From Bondarzewia mesenterica (Eukaryota; Basidiomycota; Agaricomycetes; Russulales; Bondarzewiaceae): a stretch of 61,536 nt of DNA. The translations under genes were made by a program, and so were the position numbers. This document shows, in pieces, positions 45,979 to 54,803 of this stretch (position 1 is its first letter; each line of letters opens with the position of its first letter). The stretch spans positions 1-61,536 of the forward strand of contig SGPL01000152.1 in assembly GCA_004802705.1 (NCBI GenBank). The letters are read 5' to 3'. Below the pieces are notes generated by a model, which had not been told where the DNA came from, ran no database searches, and was given only the letters and a program-made list of their open reading frames with translations.

Positions 45979-47656
45979 ATGTTGCAGAAAACTGCGAGGG
46001 TTGTTTCTGACGTTGCCGTCGCGAAGACTGGCGTGAGTGTGACCCTCATATTCATATTGATTTTGATATTTCTCAATAAACTTCCTCATCTCATTAGTAT
46101 GGCCTTATGATGATGACGTGCGGTGATGTCCTCAGTTTCCGGATCTCCGCTGTGTTGTTGAGGCCTTGCCTTTATTTCCAGGTGGAAGCCAGCCCCAGTC
46201 CCCGATGAGGAAGCCTTCGATGCGATTAAAGCCGGCATCGGCAATCTCCTGGTGTGAAGATGTTCATCAACAGCGGTCGGTTGCTAATTATTATGTTGCA
46301 GTACATTGACAAGATTTATTTTTACTACCGGTGTTATTCAGGTGAATTCTATGGCATAAACCCTCTTACCGCAAACCTGGAGTTAGTTGCTAGGTTTTTC
46401 GAGAAATACCTTGCCTATGCCGACAAAGTATTTCTCTCTGTCAAGGTCAGTCGCACAATGCTTGTGGCCAGAGGGAGGACTTCATCGTTACATAGGGTTC
46501 CACCGCGCGTGCGATGCCCGGAGCTGTTGGGATTGATTGCTCGTGAGCCCACCATGAATGCTTTCGATGACACTAGGAGAATGGCTCAATTGAATCCATC
46601 ACTAGCCCAGAGAACTTGAGACGTAGTGCTGACCGAATTATGGAGAAACTGCGGGGAACGAAGAAACTCGATCTCTTCCAGAGCCCGCGTGTAGACCCTA
46701 AGTACTCTATTGAGAAAACCATGAAGGTGCTCTGGGGACTTGTTTCAGAGGGGAAGTTCGACTACATTGGGTTGTCTGAGTGTGGTGCTGAAACTGTCCG
46801 GCGTGCCAGCTCCGTTTGCCGTTTTCCACTTGATGTGTGAGAAAATTTTGCAACTCATCGTGTTCTAGGCTGGACTTGTTACGGCTGTTGAGATCGAAGT
46901 AAGTCCCTGGTCCTATACTCAAGAGACGAAAGACGGTACGTCATTTTCAGTGCGACTCATATGAATATTGATGCTCTGCCAGTGATTGCTACATGCAGGA
47001 CGTTGGGCATAGCAGTCGTTGGGTATTCGTAAGTTACATATCTAATTCCGAATATGAAAAGGGTTTCTTATTCTTAGTACTAGTCGAAAGGCCGCTCGGT
47101 AAAGGTTTCCTCACGGGTCAGATTAGGAAACCCGATGATTTTGAAGGCGCGTCGTCGCTGTACCTCGAGCAACATATGACTTACACGTATTTATAGAGGG
47201 CGATTGGCGTCGTGATTTATCTCGCTTCAAGGAGGAGGCAAGTGACATGTGCAGTGATTGGGCATCTTCGTTGGCGCTGACTCACCACCGATATAGGACA
47301 TGAAGCACAATTTCGCTATCGTGAATGCCCTGAAGGCAATCGCGGACAAGAAAGGGATCACGGCCGCTCAGCTTTGCATTGCTTGGGTTGCAACTCTCGG
47401 TCCGCAACTTATCCCCCTTCCCGGGTCATCGTACGTATACGCTTACATATGTTCGTTTTCCATAACCTACAGTCTAAGGATATTTTGACTTGTTCGCAGA
47501 AACAAAAAGCGAACACTCGAGAACCTGGCTGGAGGAGATATTGAATTGCCTGACATGGAATTGGCGGAGATTCACAAGGTGCTGGCAACGCATACAGTAC
47601 TGGGCGGTAGATATAGGGATGAGGACAGTAATGCCGAGCTACTTCTGTGGGGATAA
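45979..47656 (+). pseudogene. Aldo-keto reductase copy B, frameshifted
   Basis: Close tandem paralogue of copy A with the same exon order: MLQKTARVVSDVAVAKTG, YGLMMMT + [155 protein letters not shown] and ending LLLWG. In the third exon, AATCTCCTGGTG lacks four bases relative to copy A (CTTCCTGCCGGT) and gives TGA at 46255-46257. Just past it the right frame resumes with KMFINS. Only this lesion was found, so the gene was lost recently, or the lesion is an error. Confidence 0.7.
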
Positions 47657-47970
47657 CAGATGATCGAGAGCTTATCTTTCATACCTCCCGCACTCATGTA
47701 CATTTACTACCCAAGTATCTACTTGCATTATGAACAGAAATTTTACTCCACGACAACTTCAATCTGAGTTTTAGCTCTCGATAACTACCATCCCAACAGT
47801 TTGGATACGACACATTAAAAATGCAAATCAATTGCATGCAAATAGATAGTCTCGTATACGTTGCTATTCAGTAGAACCACTCTTCCAAAACAAATAGCAT
47901 GATGCAAAATCTAAACGGTAAGTGTAAGTCGCGCAATGTATAGTTGCAGTTTAGCTTGAAATGACTCACA

Positions 47971-49332
47971 TTAAGTCGGAGTAAGCCCATGGTACACGTA
48001 CTGCACAAGTGAGATAGGCAGAACGGCCGTACGTCCGATGTCAGCTCTGAGTGACCAATCGATATAGATCGGACACGAAAAGCTGAACCACACAAAAACC
48101 CAGAGGTATCCTATCCACCGGGTCACCTTCAGAGGGAGACGGACCCCGCTCCTCCGATATAATTCAATGACCCCGTCCTCGACCGTAATAGCCAGCGCCT
48201 GCAAGACGAAGAAAGGCAAGGACGAGCCGAAGTATTCCCAGCCCACCATGGCGTCGCCAGCGCAATGCATCAACCCTGAGACGATAAATGCAACGTACAA
48301 CTGGGTGTATGATGACCCGCTCGTGCCTTTTTTGAAGCTGAACAGTCTGACGAAGAAACGGCCGATGGAGGTGACGAACTAAAATATCCGTTAGACGGAG
48401 CAATGATTCAAAATTCAATGAAAGAAATCACGTACTCGTCTGAGAGTTTGGTGCCAGGTTTTCCTGAAACAATGTTTTTCAGTTTCTCCTTCTTCTAAGG
48501 ACGGTAGGCACTCACCCCCAGAAGTTTCGGACAGTGTAGGAGTCCTCCCAATTGCCAAACAAATCAGGCCAGTCCGCCGGATCGCAGAAACCGAGTCCGA
48601 CAGTGACGACTGCTAGCATTAAGTATTGTATCGTGAGTAATCCATAAGGCCTGGCCATATATGCAATAACGTTTGCACAGCGGAGTAGGTATCCTTGCGA
48701 GGAAATTGATGGCCCAGCGTAGATGCCTTGCGATGCGAATATGATTGGGTTCAGACGCATGTACGTCTCGGACAAGTCAACAATGACGAAGTACCACGCG
48801 ATGCGCAGAAGTCGGGATTGCATGAATGCCCATCGGGATTCTTTCGGGCGAGGTGGAACGTTCGAAACCTTATTGAAGATGGGTGGACCCGTTAGTTGAT
48901 CAATAAATACTGAATAAATACTCAGGCGAAGGCCCGAAACTAATTTGGAGGGAGAAATCATCTTCTTACCAGGTAGTTCCAACCAACACCCCGCACGTTA
49001 CGGCACACAGTGAAAGCCCAATAAAGGCGGCGCCACAGCGGGAGTTCGCGCGGTGGGACCGTGTCTCGCTCATGTCGAAATTCGTCGATAGGACTGGTAA
49101 GCCATAGAAGATAGATTGCGATAAAGATTTGTGCGCCAAACGCAGATCCTATACTGTAGTCTTGCAGCGGATCGCCGGTGGTGAAGTACATACCTCTCAC
49201 ATTGAAATACGTGTAGAGACAGAATCCGAGGAAGCGGAACAGTTCAGATGGTTTGGTCGCGATAAGCAGACAAAGAAGAAAGTCTGGCAGTATTATGAAC
49301 TGGATATGGGATAGGTCTGGTTTTGTATCCAT
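47971..49332 (-). CDS. MBOAT acyltransferase, wax-synthase-like, copy 1
   Basis: Integral membrane O-acyltransferase of the wax-synthase-like MBOAT group. In fungi such enzymes often acetylate terpenoids or other secondary metabolites; the substrate here is unknown. The start MDTKPDLSHIQFIILPD opens TM1; YFTTGDPLQDYSIGSAFGAQ and LLWLTSPIDEFRHER follow, then WRRLYWAFTVCRNVRGVGWN. Exon 2 (VPPRPKESRWAFMQSRLL) holds DLSETYMRLNPIIFASQGIY and PDLFGNWEDSYTVRNFWG. A short exon gives KTWHQTLRR (the WHQ motif). The last exon holds GRFFVRLFSFKKGTSGSSY and VAFIVSGLMHCAGDAMVGWE, the probable catalytic His, followed by further TMs. All exons are open. The stop at 47971 is 314 bp from reductase copy B, tail to tail. 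Confidence 0.8.
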
Positions 49333-50069
49333 TGTTATAAATTGGAGGGAGGTACAGCGGCCGACGTTGCTAGCGCCTGCCCCGGATCGATCAAGAACTG
49401 CCTTGAGCAAGTGCTGTGCCCACTGCAGCTGGCGGACTTCAGAAATAGGCGGAAGGCCGCGGAACCGGAGATTGACTTATCATGTAGTCAGCGAAACCCG
49501 ACTGCCGGCGGAGGCGGACTATTCACGTTCGCTCTAGCCTCTCGAACCCGAGCACTCATGTTCACTGGCTGATCTGCTCACTGACATTTTTTCCTTTGCA
49601 AAAGCATCAGATAATACCTCCCTTAGGCTCATGCAATCGTTCAGTAGACTCACCTCATTGGCTGTTTCCGGGAAACGTGTTGACCACGTCGAGCACTGCA
49701 ATTCCATGTCGACCATATTCTCTTCGGATGCAAAGTGAGTGGCTAGAAGTCATCATCGTCTTCGGCTTCAGCCTTTGGATAAGAACGCAGTAGGCACCGT
49801 GTTCTTAAATCCAACGGCTCTCTTGATGTAGCCATTGATCTATCTCAGGGTGCTGCAAGACCCTCTATTGCACCTCGAGTTTGTGAACTGCACAGCATCA
49901 AACTCATAAAGCTTGATTTCCAAGTCATACTTGCTAATCAACATTATAGTGGTTCTCGCAGCTCGAGCATACATAGACTGAGACGGGACACCGCGGCCAA
50001 ACGGCCAACAAAGGTTCTGGCTCAAGGCTGAAGCCATTACCACGGACTTTATTGCGAAATACGACCATT
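49333..50069. other. Intergenic region with possible 5' remains of a phosphotransferase gene
   Basis: About 740 bp upstream of MBOAT copy 1. Most is unrecognisable. Around 49785-49835 the plus strand can be read AVGTVFLNPTALLM, reminiscent of fungal phosphotransferase N-termini, but the frame breaks. Confidence 0.3.
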
Positions 50070-50690
50070 CCTGTACTTCGCATGGTCGACGTTCAAAGCC
50101 CGTGATCAAACATGGCTTCTGATGGTGTGTATAGATGCTCCTCTCCTCGCCAATGTATGGCACGAATTAACTGATCAGGAGAGAACGAGCACGATGCTTC
50201 AGCTCAAGGGCTATATCGACCAACTTCGTGCTCTGCGCCCTCCAGATCCAGTGAAATTGCAGGCTATTGATGGTGGCGGATGCATCAACAGCAGACTGCA
50301 CTCCGACGAATGGGGCCCGTTTGACAGTATCGATGAGTTCAATCGGTTCTTCGGTCACGACTACGTTCGCGACCATATCGAACAATATCCGCAATGTCTC
50401 CAGCACCTCAATAAAAATGTTGGTTGAGCGTGGTGAACTGTTTTTGCACAAGGAGATCTCGGGCCGCACAATATTCTGTGGAGGGAAGGCAGCATTGTCG
50501 GGATTATTGATTGGGAGTCTGCGGGATGGTTTCCTGAATATTGGGAGTATACGAAATGCTACTTCGGGGGCGGTGACATGTCAACCTGGTGGGAGCTGTT
50601 CGAGCGTATTATGTCTCCTTAAGTTATCCGGATGAATTGGCCGTCGAGCGGTGCCTTGCTGGGATATTTGTGCGCTGCTGAAGGGCATTT
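50070..50690 (+). pseudogene. Broken APH-type phosphotransferase (kinase-like) gene
   Basis: Two frames carry parts of one protein of the aminoglycoside-phosphotransferase/choline-kinase-like family common in fungi. First part: WHELTDQERTSTMLQLKGYI with DQLRALRPP, then IDGGGCINSRL and EWGPFDSIDEFNRFF, ending in a stop near 50427. Second part, in another frame: DLGPHNILWREGSIVGIIDW, the catalytic HGD-like loop (first residues altered) and the metal-binding DW, then ESAGWFPEYWEYTKCYF and a stop at about 50623. The HTHGDL-type catalytic stretch is split by the frame change, and the N-lobe is barely recognisable upstream. A decayed gene on the strand opposite to the MBOAT genes. Confidence 0.7.
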
Positions 50691-50699
50691 GCTCGTGTG

Positions 50700-50915
50700 A
50701 AGATTGTAATTTGCTACGCATTCCTACATGCAATGGGTTTTGTATCGCAAAAATCGGTTATTCGTACGTCACATCTTCAAATTTAAATAAGTACTGAAGA
50801 GGCATCAAGAATTGCTTGAAAGGGAAAAATGCCGTGATAGAGGCTCACGGTTCACATGAAGCAACCTGATGATTTAGAGAGCGCATCGCTGCGTTACATC
50901 ACTCGGTCCACATCT
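50700..50915 (+). pseudogene. Relic of a fourth aldo-keto reductase (copy D)
   Basis: DNA similarity to copy B in the correct order. TTTGCTACGCATTCCTACATGCA resembles the exon giving [16 protein letters not shown], and ATCGGTTATTCGTACGTCACAT aligns with GTTGGGTATTCGTAAGTTACAT at its end. ACGGTTCACATGAAGCAACC and TGATGATTTAGAGAGCGCATCG align with the exon for TGQIRKPDDFEG. No open frame survives. It lies just before the tail of MBOAT copy 2, as copy B lies before MBOAT copy 1. Confidence 0.5.
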
Positions 50916-51242
50916 TATCCTCTTTCTCAGCTTGTTCGCCTTCGCGGATGTTCTCTGGAACGCTGTAATATGTGATAAAAACGGAAGGTGATCAAGAAAC
51001 TTGTCTTATGCACTCCTTGCGTGTATTGACCAAGTCTATTTTTGTTTTGTTTTAGACTGAGCCCTCAACTCACCACATCAGGATCATCTCACCGGTATTG
51101 CTATCCCAGTAGTACAACACATGGATGTCACCCCACTGGGTCTCGTTATTTCTATCATAAATGAATTTTGCGAGCAAGGAGACAAGTGCATGCTCGCGAA
51201 AGCTCAAGTCTGTGCATAAATATCAGATCGAAGTAGACGTGA

Positions 51243-52564
51243 TTAGTTCCGCTTTGACTGACGATAGTATGCACGTAACAGGTATCGTACAAGGGAAATT
51301 GGCAGTAACTTTGAACGTCCGACTCCAGCTTTAAGAGACCAATCGATGTAGATTGGACACGAAAAACTGAACCACACGAAAACCCAGGCATACCCAATCA
51401 AACGAGCTAACGTTGGTGAGAGCTGTACACCGGACTTCCGGTAAAAAGCGATGACACCCCCCTCAGCGGTTATAGCCAGCGCCTGCAGAATGAAGAAAGG
51501 CATGGACGAGCCGAAGTATTTCCAGCCCACCATGGCGTCGCCGGCACAATGCATCAACCCTGAAACGATAAATGCAACATACAACTGGGTATATGACGAC
51601 CCGGTAGTGCCCTTTTTGAAGCCAAACAGCCTGACGAAGAAACGGCCAATTGGGGTGGTGAACTGATAAAATTAGTTAGACGGAGAAATGATTCAAAATG
51701 CGATGAAGAAATCTCGTACTCGTCTAAGAGTTTGATGCCAGGTTTTCCTGAAGTTTATTTCAGCTTTCCATGTACATAGAAAGTGTACGGAAAAGCTCAC
51801 CCCCAGAAGTTACGGACAGTATAACAGTCCTTCCAACTGCCAAAGGCATCAGGCCAGTCCGCTGGTTTGTGAATACCGAGAGCGACAACAATGACCGCTG
51901 GTATTGAGAATTGTAATGCCAGCAGTCCGTAAAGCCTGGCCCAATACACTATGATACTTGCACATCGGAGCAGATACCCTTGCGAGGATATTGATCGCCT
52001 GGCGTAGATGCCTCGCGATACGAATATCTTGTTCAGACGCATGTATGTCTCGGACATGTCAATCATGACGAAGTACCATGCGATGCGCAAAAGGCGTGAT
52101 CGGACAAAAGCCCAACGGGACTCTCTCGGGCGGGGTGGAAGGTTCGTAACCTGATTTGTGAATTTATATCAATCAGTCCGAAGAGGGAACTTAAAACAGC
52201 ATCTTACCTGGAAGTTCCAACCGACACCTCGAGAGCTAAGGCACGCGGTGGAGGCCCAGTAGAGGCGACGCCACAGAGACATTTCGCGCGGCGGGAGGAC
52301 ATCTCGCTCGTGACGAAACTCATCGACGGGACTGGTAAGCCATAAGAGATAAATTCCGATAAAGATCTGTGCGCCGAGTGCAGTTCCAAAAGTGTAGTCT
52401 AGCAACGGATCACCAGTAGTGTAGGACACACCGCGTACACTGATGTATGCGTGGAGACAGTACCCAAGGAAGCGGACCAGTACGGGTGGCTTGGTTGCGA
52501 CAAGCAGAGAAAGAATAACGTCCTGATAGATCAATTCATGATGTAGTTGTGGTCTCTTAGCCAT
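51243..52564 (-). CDS. MBOAT acyltransferase, wax-synthase-like, copy 2
   Basis: Tandem paralogue of MBOAT copy 1 with the same exon plan. Start MAKRPQLHHELIYQDV, then YTTGDPLLDYTFGTALGAQI, LLWLTSPVDEFRHERD and WRRLYWASTACLSSRGVGWN. Exon 2 holds MRIAWYFVMIDMSETYMRLN and PDAFGSWKDCYTVRNFWG, then the short WHQ exon. The last exon (QLYVAFIVSGLMHCAGDAMV) carries the probable catalytic His and ends RAYYRQSKRN at 51243. All exons are open. The C-terminal tails of the two copies differ fully after VRYLL/VQYVY. A TATATAAA box lies 73-80 bp upstream. The substrate is unknown; a lipid or terpenoid alcohol is plausible from the family. Confidence 0.8.
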
Positions 52565-52636
52565 TATGTGTAGGGATCAGTGACGGGCAGAGTTCAGGAC
52601 CGCAGGTACTTACGAAAATTCTGTTTACTTACACGG

Positions 52637-52644
52637 TTTATATA
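52637..52644 (-). promoter_or_regulatory. TATA box of MBOAT copy 2
   Basis: TATATAAA on the minus strand, 73-80 bp before the start at 52564. Confidence 0.5.
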
Positions 52645-52823
52645 GCGAAACATGGCGAATCGAGATTCTTGTTAAATTGCCAACATCGATACGAGTGGCA
52701 TTGGGGCCGCAAGGTTGATGCATCCGAGTCGAATGGCCATTTGGCGATGGCAATCTTTACACCGTGTGACGCACGATGCGCTTGACCAAACTCAGAAAAC
52801 GAATACCCGAATGCATGCTGTAC

Positions 52824-52861
52824 TTGCCATTGACACGATGCCTTGCCATTGACACGATGCC
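52824..52861 (+). repeat. Two tandem copies of a 19-bp unit
   Basis: TTGCCATTGACACGATGCC occurs twice head to tail without mismatch, followed by a partial TCGCC. Confidence 0.8.
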
Positions 52862-53063
52862 TCGCCAAGGACAAATCGGTACAGAGCCTTGGATGAGCAC
52901 TGCATGGCCAACAGAAATGAGTCCCTTGTATAAATTTTACAGTAAACCTTATAGCGAGCGTCGTACCGGTGATTACAATCGCAGAAGTGGGCATACGTAC
53001 AGATCACGATAACTAATACTTATCAAAAAGAGCGGACGAATAGAGTAGTATCGGACTTGGGGA

Positions 53064-54466
53064 TTAGCCATCGAACACAGTGCCGTCCATCCGGACGCCC
53101 ATGTTCTGCTTGATATCCATACCAAGAAGCTTCATCTTTCCCGCCTGGAAGAAAATGAGCAACATCACTTGAGTACTAGACATCATGGGAATGAGAGTCG
53201 AGTAGGAACGCACTTCTATTCGTTCCTGCTGAACTCTACGTAGATCTTGCAGCTGTTCTTTGCTCAGATAGCTCTCGTGCTCGACATTTTTGCGTTTGTG
53301 TTGACTTTGGTGTGCCTGCATATCCACAGCTGGATTATAACTATCCTCCGCAGGAGGAACATACTCGCCGGCGCGTAGGGCTGACATGCGTCGTTCGTAC
53401 GCCTCCATGTGGTAGAATTTCTCGTGAGGAAGGGTGGCTAGTGTGGGGCGACGATAAGCATCAGCTCCGAGAGATGGGCAGATGCTAATTACCTGTGTTG
53501 AAGTCTTCAACAAACCGAGCAAACTCCTTTTTAGTCTGGTCTTTGGACATCGTTTCAGGATTCATCATGCGCTCCTCTACGAGCCATGCACGGAACTCTT
53601 GTTCCTTCGTGTAGATACTAAGACGGGACGATTGAGCTATCGCAAATCACTGAAATGGAGCAACACGCACTCGGTCTCGGTAATAATTCCATGCTTTCCC
53701 CATTGATTGCCCACTGCTGCACTCTTCTTCTACACCACGCACATCTTGTTCAAAGAAGCTGAATGAGTTATGTAAACAGCAAACTCACCTTCTTATCCTT
53801 CTTGTCCCTTTTCCGTCCCTTCTTGTCTCGATCCCTGCTGCGACTGCGACTCCTCCTCTTCTTGTGCTTTTCCTTCCGTCGTCTATGCCTTCGTCGCTCT
53901 GAGTCTGACGAAGATGCAGAAGACCTTGAATCCGACCGTGTTCGAGAACGACGGCGCTTCTCCCGGCTTCTGTCCCTCCTACGCTCCCTCTTTCCCTCCC
54001 TCGAATCCGACGGGGAACGTGACCTTCGTCTCTTCTCCCTGGTATCCCTATCGCGGTCCCTTGCTTTCTCCATCTCCCGTTTGTCTCTTCCCCTCGAATC
54101 TGACCGTGAACGCGACCTTCCTCTTCTCTCCCTGTAATCCCGATCCCGGTCTCTTTCTCTCTCTGTGCCCCGCCTGTCTCTTTCTCTCTCTATGTCCCGC
54201 CTGTCTCTTTCCCTCTCTTCGTCTTCCCTCTCCCTCCCTCTGTCTTTGGAAATTGATTGTAAGCGGCGCACGTCGGGTGAGCGTGACCGAGGCCGATATG
54301 AGTTGCGCGGTGGGGACGCTTCACGGTGTACTTTTCGTGTTGGCGAGCGCGAGCGACGGCCAAGATGTGGAGGTGGATCACGAACACGTTCATCTTCTCG
54401 CGGTAAACTTCGAGAGCGACTGCGACCCCCGCGTGCGTGTCTGTCATTGTCAGCTTTGGTCGACAT
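53064..54466 (-). CDS. RS-domain nuclear protein, SCI1-like
   Basis: Likely nuclear protein linked to RNA processing. Exon 1 (MSTKADNDRHARGGRSRSRS) encodes about 230 residues dominated by Arg/Ser, Arg/Glu and Arg/Asp dipeptides, an RS-type domain. Following exons give VEEECSSGQSMGKAWNYYRD, EQEFRAWLVEERMMNPETMS, KKEFARFVEDFNTATLPHEK and FYHMEAYERRM, which resemble the conserved C-terminal part of the style cell-cycle inhibitor 1 family. The end reads KMKLLGMDIKQNMGVRMDGT. Introns fall near 53790, 53690, 53620, 53490 and 53210-53150. Function in fungi is unknown. It diverges from Uso1. Confidence 0.65.
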
Positions 54467-54803
54467 CGCTGGTCGAGTGGAAATTGAATGCTGGCCGCTG
54501 ACGTCGTGGGGAGACTAAAGCAGTTGTTTGTATCAGTGGTCACGGTAAACAAACCCACGTGGCAAATCAATACTTTGCAAGTTGAACTCGTCTCGCAATG
54601 ATCCTCGCCATGAGATGTAAAAATACAGATAGGGCACGAAGGACCTCAATCAACTCATGTACGGAATATTCCTCTCGTACTAATCTGTAGAGAGAACAAA
54701 AAATCAGAATCCGTTAAAGTTCGAAATACAAGATCACGTGGTTAACACGTCGTTCACCGTCTCCTTAGCTCTGGCTGCTTTGAATTTTCAGTGACCATCA
54801 GTC
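54467..54803. promoter_or_regulatory. Divergent promoter region of the RS gene and USO1
   Basis: 337 bp between the two start codons with no gene; no TATA box is evident. Confidence 0.45.

Larger units (their letters stand above)
52565..53063. other. Intergenic: MBOAT copy 2 promoter and RS gene 3' region
   Basis: 499 bp; contains a TATA box for MBOAT copy 2 and a 19-bp direct repeat, no gene. Confidence 0.45.

Noticed and set aside
53914..54501. Long plus-strand open frame (195 codons)
   Set aside because: Antisense shadow of the Arg/Ser-repeat exon of the RS-domain gene; repeat codons keep the opposite frames open.
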